The notes under the pieces: generated by a model | Database searches by the model: none | What the model was told of the DNA's origin: nothing | Seen by the model: the letters and a program-made list of their open reading frames with translations, nothing else | Shown here: positions 24,913 to 35,361 of the stretch, piece after piece | How positions within the stretch are numbered: the stretch's first letter is position 1 | How the letters are laid out: each line of letters starts with the position of its first letter | Made by a program: the position numbers and the translations under genes | Assembly (NCBI GenBank): GCA_018287875.1 | Contig: JAGVVL010000001.1 | Location: forward strand, 7,254,001-7,318,000 | DNA from: Nigrospora sphaerica | Taxonomy: Eukaryota; Ascomycota; Sordariomycetes; Amphisphaeriales; Apiosporaceae | Reading direction: 5' to 3' | DNA: 64,000 nucleotides

Positions 24913-26095
24913 ACCTACTTATGCACATTGAAGCACGCACGCACGCGCGCACGCAGGCCTATCACTCATCACTCGCTCAGACTCATACTGACGGGCTCCC
25001 TTTCCCTACGTGCCCAGTACAAGGAGAGCCGCGGGGCTTTTCTCGTCCTCCCGGTCCGTCAACTCATTTGCTTGTCCTCCTCCTCGTACCGAGGTCGTCA
25101 GTATCGTCATCCAGATCGGGAAGCCTATCCCCTCCAAGTCGCCTACTTCCCCTTCGCCCACGCCTCCAAGCTGCTTGGCTCGCCTGACCGGCCGATCGAT
25201 CTAGCCCTGCCCCCCTTCTTCCTCCCCTCCAAATCCACATACAAGTAGAAGTCTGTGTCCCATCTGGTAAGTCGGTACAGAAGCCTCCCCTCCCCCCCGG
25301 GGCAAGCATGGATGGCCAGCCTCCCCTGCGTGTCTACCGTCCTATCTAGTTCCCACCTAGTCAAGCACGCGGCTGCAAGTCGGCCGTCCCGCTATTCTCT
25401 AGCTCCGGTGTCCTCCACCGTCACTTGTCATCTCAAAACGCTGACGGTCGGGACTTGTTCATAGAGCATTGGCTGGCTCCTGGGGTCAGGCCTTCTAGTC
25501 TTGGGCGCGCGCACACGGCTTGCATCAAGGTGAGGAGGAGCCTCTTACCAGCAACCAGGAACTGCGTCCCCTTCGGGCTTGGTTCAGGCAGAGCCATGCC
25601 CACTCCCCCGTTGTTGATTTCGTGCAGTGGCCGGCGCCGGCATCCTTCACTTCGGCGCCTGCCCGCCCATCTTTTCCCACCCGGCCCTGGTCGTCGTCGT
25701 CGTCTTTGTTGGCCGCTGTCCGTTCTTTCTCCTCCCCCATACACACCTGGCCTGCCCGTCTTGTCCCTGTTTGTCCCTCCTCCTTGTCCCGTTCCTCACT
25801 GACGCCCGCTATCACAGCAGCCTCTGCTTGGTTCGTCCCAAGGCACAACGTACATACGCAGCCCACTCCCACTGCCCAGGCCCTGCCGATCACTACCCAG
25901 GTAAGCATTGCCCGTGGGCTAGTCCCGAGTCAGTCCCCTCCAGGACGTGGCTGTCGCCACTAACACCGTCTGGTGACCTGCCCCACCAGACCTCTGGCCG
26001 GTGATTTCTGTAACTGGGCAGAGAAAGAGGGAGAGAGCGTTGACGCTTTTTTTTTAAAAATAAAAAAAAACAGCTCTTCCATTGTTTTGCTTCTT

Positions 26096-26110
26096 GAGAG
26101 GGAGAGAGAG

Positions 26111-26152
<42 letters not shown>

Positions 26153-26160
26153 CGAGAGAG
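26096..26160 (+). repeat. (GA)n tract in the hmt1-like gene leader
   Basis: About 65 bases of nearly pure GA with a few AA and CA interruptions. It starts about 360 bp before the ABC transporter ATG, directly after A/T homopolymer runs at 26048-26070. Confidence 0.9.
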
Positions 26161-26453
26161 TGAAGAGGTCGACGCCGTCTGTCCATTTCAGACGTCTTGC
26201 GTGAGGCCGCCGTGATCGTGCAGCGATGATCCAGTGTGGGCTGTGCTGCTACTAAGACGTAAGTATACCGACACCACCACCGCGACCACCACTACCAATC
26301 ATTCATCCCCCCCCCTTTGGCTCTTCGGATATACCACCGACCAGTTTTGCCGACAAACACGCCGCCACCGCCGCCCGCCGCCCTTGACGACGACTGCGAG
26401 GCCGAGTTTCTCTCCTCTGCACCACCGGTCGCTAACATAGGCTTCAGGCCATC

Positions 26454-29400
26454 ATGGACAAAGCTCCGGTGCTGATCGAGCCGGGCGAGCAGCCTGCAGA
26501 AGTTGTTCGACGGGTTTTCCACTACGCCTACCCAGCCACGCTGTTGCTGGCCTTCCTAGTTGTCGGAGCGACGGACAGCGTGATCCGCGCCTTGCGACAA
26601 GAAGATACGGCCTCGCCCACCATCCGCGGGCCCGACGGCAAACCCCTCCCAGCGACGAAGCGAAAACAAGAGAACGCCGACGACGCCGACGAAGACGAGA
26701 TAAACGGCCCGAGCTGCAGGGCCTTTTCCCAGTATGCCGCTATAGCCGTGACGTTGACCTTCTTTGCGGCCGGGATCAACATAGCAGCTCGTGCTTTGTA
26801 CCACCGAAGTGCTGCGGGCGATCATGGCTGGTGGTGTGGCCAACCCAAGACGGTGCGTCCCGGCTCCTCCTGCTATTATACTCCGAATGTTATTTGCGTG
26901 ACGAAGAGGGGCCCAGTTGCTGGCGGGTCGGAGTCGCCAGAAACACCGCTGACCAACTTGGGCCATAGGTTTTCGTCGTCGGCTCGGCCTTCCTGTGGCT
27001 TTATTTCGCCGTGACGCTCTTTGATTGGGCGGCCAGCCCGTCGCTGGTGCACGGCGTTGTCTGGTGTCTTGCGTTTCTCGGCGACACCGTCATCCTCGCC
27101 TGCGACCTTGTCATCCTCACCGGACCTCACACCGTCATGACCCATCTGGGCGACCAGCGGTACGTCGTGGTGACGGGCGCCAACGCGTGGGACACCGTGG
27201 ACATGGGGTTATCGGCCCTCCGTCTGCTGCTCATCGTCAGCTTGCTGGTCGCCTACTTCGGGCAGCTGCTGTGGCGGCGCCAGGCCGAGCAGAAGAGGCT
27301 CGGATCGGACTGCGAGTCCGGTACGGACGAGAACACGCCACTTCTTGCCAGCACAGGCAACGGCTACGCTAGTGGACGCGCGAACGGGTCACCCCTTGCG
27401 AGCACTAACGGTACAGCAGAGGCGTCGTGCCAGACGGTGGATGATGAGGCCACCTTCTACCGGCCGGAGAAACTACCGCATACCACATGGTTCGAGTACC
27501 TGCGTGGGTACTCGGTGTTTTTCCCCTACATGTGGCCCAGCAAGAAGCGCCGGCTGCAGGCCATCGTCGTCATCTGCTTCATTCTCCTGATTCTCCAGCG
27601 AGCGGTCAACATGGCCGTCCCTTACCAAATCGGGCAGGTCACGACGGAGCTCTCGGGCGACGAGCTGAAGGCCGGCCAGACCGTGGCCATGCCGTGGCGG
27701 TCCCTCGGCCTCTTGATACTGTTTAAGCTGCTTCAGGGGCCCTCGGGCCTGCTGGGGTCATTCAGGTCGCTGCTGTGGATCCCCGTCTCGCAACACGCCT
27801 ACCAGGCCCTGACGACCTCGGCCTTTGAGCATGTGCATTCCCTCAGCCTGGATTTCCACCTGGGCAAGCGGACCGGCGAGGTCCTGTCGGCGCTGAACAA
27901 GGGCTCCTCGGTCAACTCGTTCCTCGAGCAAGTCACCTTCCAGGTCTTCCCGATGCTCATCGACGTGGTGCTGGCCGTCGCGTATTTCTTCATCTACTTC
28001 GACGCCACCTTCGCCGTCATTGTCTGCATCATCACCTTCTATTACCTGTTCCTCACCATCCGCATGGCACAGAGTACGGCCGACCAACGGCGGCTCATGT
28101 CCAACGCCGACCGCGAAGAGGAGGCCGTCAAGAACGACTCCATCATCTCGTACGAGACGGTCAAATACTTCAACGCCGAGAGCTTCGAATTTGCACGGTA
28201 TCGCACCGCCATCAAGAACTTCCAGGCCGCCGAGGCCAAGGTCACCTGGAGCATCTCAACCATGAACGTGGTGCAGTCCCTCGTCTTCATGCTGGGCATG
28301 CTCGTGGCCATGATGCTGGGGGCCTATCAGGTCAGCCTGGGCACCCGAAAGGTGGGTGCGTTCGTCTCGTTGATGACGTATCTCAACCAACTTCAGGGCC
28401 CGCTCAACTTCTTTGGTACTTTCTATCGCACCGTCCAGCAGTCCATGATCTCGGGCGAGCGGCTGCTGGAGCTCTTCAAGCAGCGTCCGACGGTGGTGGA
28501 CAAGCCCGGCGTGAGCGAGGTGAACAGCTGTGAGGGCGAGGTCGAGTTCTCCAAGGTGGCCTTTGCCTACGACCCGCGGCGCCCGGCGCTGCGGGATCTG
28601 ACCTTCAAGTGTCAGCCGGGCACGACAACGGCCCTGGTGGGCGAATCTGGCGGAGGCAAGTCGACCTTGTTCCGGCTCATGTATCGCTACTTCAATTGCG
28701 ACTACGGCATCATCAAGGTCGACGGACGCGACGTCAAGGATGTCAAGATCGACTCCCTGCGACGCTTCATCGGCGTTGTGCCGCAGGATACAATCCTTTT
28801 CAACGACACGCTGATGTACAATCTCAAGTACGCCAACCAGAACGCCACCGAGGAGGACGTGGTGAGCGCATGTCGTGCAGCGAGCATCCATGACCGTATC
28901 ATGTCGTTTCCCGACGGTTATTACACGAAAGTGGGCGAGCGAGGGCTGCGTCTCAGCGGTGGCGAGAAGCAGCGCGTTGCCATTGCCCGTACGCTTCTGA
29001 AGAACCCTCGGATCATCATGCTGGACGAGGCGACCTCGGCGCTGGACACACATACGGAGCAGGAGATCCAGGGGCGACTGTCCAAGATTGGCGAGGGCCG
29101 CACCCTGCTTATCATTGCGTGAGTTTTATTTTCTTTTTGTTCATCGTCTGCGTCCAAATGGGTACTGACGAGGTTGGTTGTGTAGCCACCGCCTGTCGAC
29201 CATCACGCACGCGGACCAGATACTGGTCATGAAGAACGGCATCATTGCCGAGAGGGGCTCACATGAGGAGCTGCTCCTGAAGAACGGAACGTATGCTTCC
29301 ATGTGGAACAAGCAAGCCAAGGCCGAAAAGGCGGCCGAGGACGCGCGTAACGCTACACGTAAGGCCGAGCGCTACCTGCGTCGGGTGTCGGATCTTTCCG

Positions 29401-29471
29401 GGCCGGACGACGACAGCAGCTCATCGGACGAGTCGGCACGGAACACGACTCCGCCTCGCGGCGCCAACTAG
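26454..29471 (+). CDS. HMT1: HMT1-like ABC half-transporter (ABCB type)
   Basis: Three exons, 26454-26852, 26969-29118 and 29186-29471; introns 116 and 67 bp; 944 residues. An extra N-terminal region (about 1-280) has several hydrophobic helices, a polar Asp/Glu-rich loop and the ENTPLLAS segment. It precedes an ABC transmembrane domain (about 330-620). The nucleotide-binding domain has Walker A GESGGGKST (691-699), signature LSGGEKQ (795-801), Walker B IIMLDE (815-820) and the H-loop histidine H851 in AHRLS. This N-terminal extension separates HMT1-type proteins from mitochondrial Atm1. In Schizosaccharomyces Hmt1 is a vacuolar transporter giving cadmium tolerance through phytochelatin or glutathione conjugates. 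Function here is inferred from architecture. The C-terminus is a charged KAEKAAEDARNATRKAERY helix. The ATG lies downstream of a GA-rich leader. Confidence 0.88.
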
Positions 29472-30775
29472 AGGGATGAAGACATAAACCCCCCCCCCCC
29501 CCACACCACACGCCATGAATGCCCAAGGTCGATGGCGCACACACCCCTAATCATAATGACGGCCCCCGGTTTTTGTTCATGATTCACGACGGTCCCTGCA
29601 TATACAAATCGCTTTCGCACCCAAGAACTGCACCGCCTCGGAGGGCGGCTTAATAATGACACTGCATGAGTATGGCGTTGGCGGAAGCATGCAACCGGGA
29701 CCGGGATGGTCTCCGGTAGGTACATTGAATGGTTTATGCGAACGATACCAAACACCAGCATGTATTTTCCTTGTTTTTGAATCCCTTTTTGCCTTTCCCC
29801 CCCTCCCGTCGGATGCTGTTTCTCCTTTGACACTGTGGCTCAAAAACGGTTGGTTTGGGTATGATTGATGGCGGGGAATGAAGGATTACATGAGTTGATG
29901 AATCAAGACTTTGGGTTCTGTGTGCGCGCGAGAGGACTACATACACATGCATCTATAGGTATGTACTTAAGTAGGTACCCAGGCAAGCTACCATTGGGCA
30001 ACGCTGGATAGATATGATGTGAAGGCAATCATGACGCCGTCGGGCGTCGTCTGTCTAAATAGTAGGTAAACTTGAAATCAACCGGCTCGTCTGAAAGTAG
30101 CCCTCTGATGAATGCACTTGTTGACTAGGGCAGGCAGCTGGAGTCATGCTGTGGATGCCGAAAAGTAAAGTTGCCGTTTGCCCAACCACAAAGAGTATCC
30201 TAAGTTGGCAAGTCTGTGCGTGCTGACCAAGGTCTATGTATGTATATACCTATGTGCATTAACGTAAACAAACACCGTCTATGGGTGCCTCGTGGGGATG
30301 CCATGTCCTCCCAACTTCCTCCTAGGTGCCTGAAGGATTGTTGGCACTTGCAAGCAAGCAGGGCGGGTATGAGGGCCTGGCTGATCGAACGCAGGTCCAA
30401 TCCGTGTGTAGCTGATAACGACTTACGTAACGTATTTATGCCTTCCCGAGCCAACCAAAGCAAGTACCACCTCATCTGCCTGCATACCTCTTCCGTATTC
30501 ACCTCTCGAGCAAGGTAATCCCATTTTAGTAACCTCGATCAAAGGAGAAAAGCAGCACTGAATGGTAACTTACTCGCACTTTACCCATAGCATTTCATGT
30601 AACCTTTTGCTTTTCTGGACCTCAAGGCCAACCAGTTCCCCCCCTCTAAGGGGCTGCCTTACACGAACGTGCTAGCGACCACCTGACCAGCCAGCTGATT
30701 GGGTTCGTCAAATCGCTTCGCTTCGTTTGCACCCCCCTTATACCAAGCCAAGTCGCTGAGCCGCCTCTCGTCATC
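29472..30775. other. Intergenic region after the ABC transporter gene
   Basis: A C14 run at 29489-29502 lies just past the stop codon. GTAGGTAC motifs occur near 29715 and 29970. The right end should contain the HRI1-like promoter. No coding features are recognised. Confidence 0.45.
29489..29502 (+). repeat. Homopolymer C14
   Basis: Fourteen consecutive C, 17 bases after the ABC transporter stop codon. Confidence 0.9.
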
Positions 30776-31510
30776 ATGCCCACGGCCAGCAAGCCATCGT
30801 TGTCAAGGCGCAAGTACATCAAATGGGGGGTAGGTCGCCGGCGGTACACGGACACTCAGGGGCGCTCGCTGACGTCACGGCTTGCCCAGGATACGTTTCC
30901 GGTGGAGGGCACGTCGACTTTGGTCCTCGGCTCGCCCAACAGGTATTTCGTTGATGTGCGGCTGGTCATCCCGCTGTCCTCGGTGGCAACCCGCCGGGAG
31001 CAGGTGGATTGGGCCTTTGCCGGCACGTCGGAGCACGATAGCACCGTAAACCCACCGCATGCCGTCTTTCACCACTGGGTCGACTCTCGCCACCCCGACG
31101 CCGAGGGCATCCTGGACGAGGGCGACATGCACCCCGGAAGCACGCCCGGCGAGACGCTGGAGCGCGGCGTCATGGTCAACCCGTCCAGCGGGAAGATGGA
31201 GCCGTACGAGGAGTGCTGGGTCGACCAGGAGCCCGACGGGCCCGACGGTTGCGTCGTCCGGCACGAGGATGGCAAGGGCGCCCGAGGCCTCATGATACGC
31301 ATTGGCACGCGTGCCCAAGCTGTTCTGCGCATCGGCGACGAGGTGTCGGTCGGGCGATGGAACATCGTACAGCCGGGCGAGCCGTGGGAAGCCGTGGCCG
31401 CGATAGGGGATCAGAAGAGCGTCCCGGGCGCTCTGCCCCCCTCCCCGAAGCTGGGCGAAACGGTCACATCCGAGGACGGGAGATTATGGGTCTGTGCGGA
31501 GAGCTGGTGA
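30776..31510 (+). CDS. HRI1: HRI1 family protein
   Basis: The frame is open for 244 codons, but bases 30830-30889 have all marks of a 60 bp intron: donor GTAGGT, GCTGACG branch site and acceptor CCCAG, with length a multiple of three. Removing it joins KYIKWG to DTFPVEGTSTLVLGSPNRYF and gives 224 residues, which fits the remembered family pattern W-I-K-W-G followed by a T-S-T-x-V-L strand. Later motifs DWAFAG, HHWVDSR, DEGDM, MVNPSSGKM and ARGLMIRIG also match HRI1. Yeast Hri1 is a small non-essential beta-barrel protein linked to Hrr25 and to the Sec63/Sec72 translocon. Its biochemical role is not established. Exons used: 30776-30829 and 30890-31510. Confidence 0.8.
   Translation: MPTASKPSLSRRKYIKWGVGRRRYTDTQGRSLTSRLAQDTFPVEGTSTLVLGSPNRYFVDVRLVIPLSSVATRREQVDWAFAGTSEHDSTVNPPHAVFHHWVDSRHPDAEGILDEGDMHPGSTPGETLERGVMVNPSSGKMEPYEECWVDQEPDGPDGCVVRHEDGKGARGLMIRIGTRAQAVLRIGDEVSVGRWNIVQPGEPWEAVAAIGDQKSVPGALPPSPKLGETVTSEDGRLWVCAESW
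30830..30889 (+). other. Probable in-frame intron in the HRI1-like gene
   Basis: GTAGGT donor, GCTGAC 18 bases before the AG, and no stop codon inside. Because it is 60 bases long and free of stops, simple frame-based gene calls will read through it and add twenty residues. Confidence 0.75.
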
Positions 31511-32205
31511 GCATGCACAGCCGGTCATCCGGCGGCACGGAACCGCCGGGCCTTCACAGCGCAAGGGAAGTTCTGGAAAGAATAAGGTGTCGTATGGAAA
31601 CACCACACGACTTGGATTCCGCAACCGCCAAGGTTTTGCGTCGCAAGCCACCAGAGCATCGGGTTCCGCCGACGGATACCCAGGCGCAGACTATCACCCC
31701 AGCGTGCGTGCCTTACCGTAAGGGGTTGTACTCGATGCAAAGCCATTTCATGGTCCCTTCAACTACAGAGTATTGGTGTCCAGTATGTACGTACGGTCGA
31801 CGCTCAGCTGCCGACTCGACCGGATCGGACGACGCAATAATACATAGCATGACCACAGCCCCTTTCGAGCGGTTTCAACGTGCCCCTAAGGGCTTCCAAG
31901 AGAACCATGGGCGGACGCACGCATTTTGGCTCGAATAGTCGACTAGTGCAGCCGAGGCCCCAAGGCCCCCTTCATTTGAGTAGAGTTTGTCGCAGCCCAT
32001 GCCCTCGCTGTCGGGCCCCAGACAGCTGGAAAGTTCCGCCTCCCGCACTGACAGCTGCTGGCTGCTAATAATACTTCGCAGGTAACGGTATGCCTCAGAC
32101 AGAGGGGTGTCGGTGGAAACTGCGCGCAACGTACGGAGTACCATCTACCAACCAACAGGCCTCGAGACGACAGCACAGGAGGAATGAGGACGGAATCCCG
32201 GATCG

Positions 32206-32207
<2 letters not shown>

Positions 32208-32247
<40 letters not shown>
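32208..32247 (+). repeat. Homopolymer A40
   Basis: Forty consecutive A residues, then a purine-rich GGGGACAAAAAAGG flank. Confidence 0.9.
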
Positions 32248-32250
<3 letters not shown>

Positions 32251-32754
32251 GACAAAAAAGGGAAAAAAAGAAGAAGTCGGCCCTCCAGCCAACGCGGGAG
32301 TATGTACTGTACACATGCATACATACCCCAGGGGGCACAGAACCAGTCGGTGTCAGGCTTCTGACTCGTACTGCCGGTTAGCTTGGACCAATTTGCAACC
32401 CCTGCCGCTCTTCCCATCGTACCCCATTTCGTAGTCTCCGGATCTGCTCGGAGCCCCCTCACCTCACTTCACCACGATATATCTGAACAAAACTGGGGAT
32501 TGAACTCTAACTTAGGTCCCCAACAGGGAGCCGACCAGGTGATGCGCTTCTCTGGTCCGCTTGCGCGAACGTGCTCATGTGCACTTTGCCTTCAATGGGG
32601 TGTTTGTGACATGCTCATAGCCAACAACAGCCAACCAGCATGAAGATGGCGGCCCCTGTTCACTATGCGTCCTTGCCATCATGGTCCTGGTCGAGTTGCT
32701 GCCCGGATCCGCTTACTCCGGCTCTCGCGTCGGACTGAGTCGTCGTGCCGACTG

Positions 32755-32762
32755 TTTAAATA
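32755..32762 (+). promoter_or_regulatory. Possible TATA-like element of the chitinase gene
   Basis: TTTAAATA in otherwise GC-rich DNA, 137 bp upstream of the ATG. The position is plausible for a core promoter; no other support. Confidence 0.3.
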
Positions 32763-32898
32763 CTCACCACGGCGAAACCGTGTAAGAGGACCTGTTTGTT
32801 CCCCAACCGCTCTGCTATTGGAGCTGCAGTCATTCGCTTTCCGCTTCTCAGCCAGTCTTTCGCTTTACGCCACGCAGCCCTGTCGTTACCCTGCCATC

Positions 32899-34356
32899 AT
32901 GAGGACCTCGGCTCTCGTGGCCGCCACTCTGGCCGGTCTCGCCTCGGCGGCTCCCTGCCCCAGCAAACTGCGCAATGTCATCTACTTTGACCAGTACCAT
33001 GTGACGGACCTGCCCCCGCGTGAGGTGTCGTCGGGCTTCACGCACGTCGTGCTGTCCTTCGCCAACTCGTCGCTGTTCGTGGGCGAGAACCCGGGCGAGT
33101 ACACGCCCTTCATGGAGGTCAGCAAGGTCCGGGAGATGTTCGACGAAGGGACCAAGGTCGGCGTCGCTGTCGGAGGCTGGGGCGACACCAAGGGTTTCGG
33201 CCAAGGCGTCAAGGACGAGACGAGCCGCCGGCTCTACGCGAAGAACATTGCCGCCACACTCGATAAGCTCGGCCTTGACTTTGCCGACATCGATTGGGAG
33301 TATGCTGCCCCGCAGAGAACACCCCCCCGAGAGACGGATCGCTGACCGCGCCGGACAGGTACGTTGGCGGCAACGGCGCCGACTACAAGCAGATTCCCAA
33401 CTCGGAGAAGGCCGGCGAGATCCCTGCCTACCCCCTGCTTCTGAAGGAGATCAAGGCGGCCATTGGCGAGAAGGAACTCTCCATCGCCGTCCCGGCTCTC
33501 CCGCGGGATATGCTCGCCTTCACGGCCGAACAGTCTCCCAAGATCTGGGAGGCGGTCGATTTTGTGAACATCATGACCTACGACGAGTTGAGTACTTTGC
33601 GGCGCGGAGAAGCGTCCTGGGGAAAGAAACCTTGCTGACGGGTGCCTATGTAGGATGAACCGCCGTGACACCGAGACGACGCACCACACGGGCGTGAAGG
33701 CCTCGCTGGAGGCCGTCGAGAGGTACCTGGCGCTTGGCCTGCCGCCGGCCAAAGCCAACCTGGGCTTCGCCATGTACGCCAAGTACTTCCAGACGAAGCC
33801 CGGCGAGGACTGCTCGAAGCGGCCGGTCGGCTGCCCCATCGTCAAGGCCGAGAACGACGACGGCAGCGACGCGGGCACGAGCGGCGCTGTGACCTTCGAG
33901 AAGTTTAACCTGAAGACGGAGGTCCCGACCAACCTGACGGCGTCGACGACGGGCGCCTGCGGCAAGAACACCCTCTTCACGTGCGACGGCGTGCCCAACA
34001 ACGGCTGTTGCTCGCAGTACGGCTTCTGCGGCTCCACGCCCGCGCACTGCGGCGCCGGCTGCCAGACCGGCTACGGCACCTGCACTGGGCCCGACATCTC
34101 GGGCTCCTTCGCCGCCGCCTACAAGGACTACTCGGTCGACGAGGCCGCCGGCGGCGCCTGGTCGTGGGACAGCAAGAACTCCCTCTTCTGGACCTTCGAC
34201 ACCGTCCCGCTCATGCAGCGCAAGTTCGAGGAGATCGTCGCCGCCAAGGGCCTCGGCGGCGTCATGGCCTGGTCCTACGGCGAGGACAGCTACGACTACA
34301 GCCACCTCAAGGCCCTCACGGCTGGCGTCAAGGCGCTGTCGAGCCGTGCCGCCTAG
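32899..34356 (+). CDS. Secreted GH18 chitinase with an internal CBM18 (hevein-like) domain
   Basis: Three exons: 32899-33299, 33359-33586 and 33654-34356, giving 443 residues. Introns are 59 and 67 bp, both with GCTGAC branch sites. A signal peptide (about 1-17, ending ASA) is followed by a GH18 barrel. It shows AVGGWG (90-95) and the catalytic motif DFADIDWE (127-134) with the proton donor E134. GVMAWSYGED at 412-421 supplies the last-strand tryptophan. Residues 312-353 form a chitin-binding type 1 module with eight cysteines (312, 320, 328, 329, 335, 342, 346, 353). It sits before the final barrel strand rather than at an end. The enzyme should hydrolyse beta-1,4-GlcNAc links in chitin outside the cell or in the wall. 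The second donor, GTTGAG at 33587, is weak but keeps frame and joins MTYDE to MNRRD. Confidence 0.9.
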
Positions 34357-35361
34357 GCCCGCCCGTAGTAAGGGAGGAGAAAAAAGGGGGGCGGACAGTC
34401 GTGCAGGGCGATACGTGTGGCCCGCCGCCCCCATATTTCGTAATAAACAAAGAACTCCTCCTCCTCCTCACCTCTTTAAGTTTATACACCTGGTCCTCCC
34501 TGCCTGTCGGGCGTGTCTTTTCGTCGCGCGCGTTCGCTACTATGCATGCTTGGCTGTCTTTCTTTCCGTCACCCACCGCTTCCGCCCCTTTCCCCCCTTA
34601 ATCCGCATTGCCGCAAAGAACAAAGCTATTCTACTCGCCACGCCGTCCTCGAGTCGGGGAGCGGCCAATCGAGGGAAGACCGGGGGGTTTGAAGAAGAGG
34701 TTGGGGGTGATGATGCATCAATGCAGGTGTACTTACATGATTAATTAATTATTTGTGTATAATTGGCTCATTCTATCGTATCATTCAAGCGAGCGGCGCG
34801 TCGGCGGGCCTCCCTGTTGGCGCGCCTGCTCCTGGTGAACGGTGTCCGCGGTGACCTGCCTTCCCTTCCCCATGCGATCCGTCTCCATCCGCCTCGCCAA
34901 ACCGAAGCGCCCATTCGTACAGCTAGGTTCCGTAGCCCACGGCGAAGCCGCGTCGCTGGGCTCGAGGACATGAAGTCCCGGCTGAGCGGGAAGCGAGCGG
35001 TGCTGCCCATACCGCCATTCGCCCCCTTCTCTGACCGCACATCTGCGGTATCGAGGCAGTTGTAGACGCCGTCACCTCCGGGAGGGAGGGGGCTCGAACG
35101 TCATGCCCCTTCTCCGTCTTAGATGCAATATTCGGTACCATACATGTGGTTATATCGTCCAACTCTGGCTCATCTGCCCTCTTTCCCTTGCTCTTCTGTC
35201 GTGTGCCGGCTCTCGTGGGGTCATGTTTTCTCTCTTCTCCTCGCGTATGCGGAGCCATGAACGCCGTGGCGACATGCGCACACATTCACGTGGCGCGGCC
35301 GCTCGTAGCGCCAATAACTCTCCTATAGCACGCCCAGCCAGAGACGCGTCCAGGCATGCGC
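34357..35361. other. Intergenic region between convergent chitinase and ceramide synthase genes
   Basis: About 1 kb. An A/T-rich patch, TTAATTAATTATTTG, near 34740 may belong to the chitinase 3' region. Nothing else is recognised. Confidence 0.45.

Larger units (their letters stand above)
17156..26453. other. Long gene-free region rich in microsatellites
   Basis: No supported gene was found in 9.3 kb. The open frames, up to 258 codons, are low-complexity or lack any family features, and none can be extended by plausible introns. The stretch holds a GCG repeat near 19418-19460, CA/CG tracts at 22321-22373, degenerate ACAC/ACAT DNA at 22826-22975, (CT)n at 23878-23916, a compound CA/CCACACAT/GA array at 24789-24912 and a long GA tract at 26096-26160. 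The last 300 bases are the hmt1-like leader. Untranslated RNA genes cannot be excluded. Confidence 0.5.
31511..32898. other. Intergenic region between HRI1-like and chitinase genes
   Basis: Contains a 40-base A homopolymer at 32208-32247, followed by GGGGACAAAAAAGGGAAAAAAAG. A GTACGGAGTACC motif is near 32132. The right end holds the chitinase promoter, with TTTAAATA at 32755-32762 as a possible TATA-like element about 137 bp before the ATG. No coding signal is recognised. Confidence 0.45.

Noticed and set aside
24472..25248. 258-codon plus-strand frame
   Set aside because: Mostly translation of CA and GA microsatellites (Thr/His repeats).
28256..29053. 265-codon minus-strand frame opposite the ABC transporter
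   Set aside because: Antisense of the nucleotide-binding domain; composition is explained by codon bias of the sense gene.
33646..34434. 262-codon minus-strand frame opposite the chitinase
   Set aside because: Antisense shadow with Gly/Val/Ala-rich low-complexity translation.
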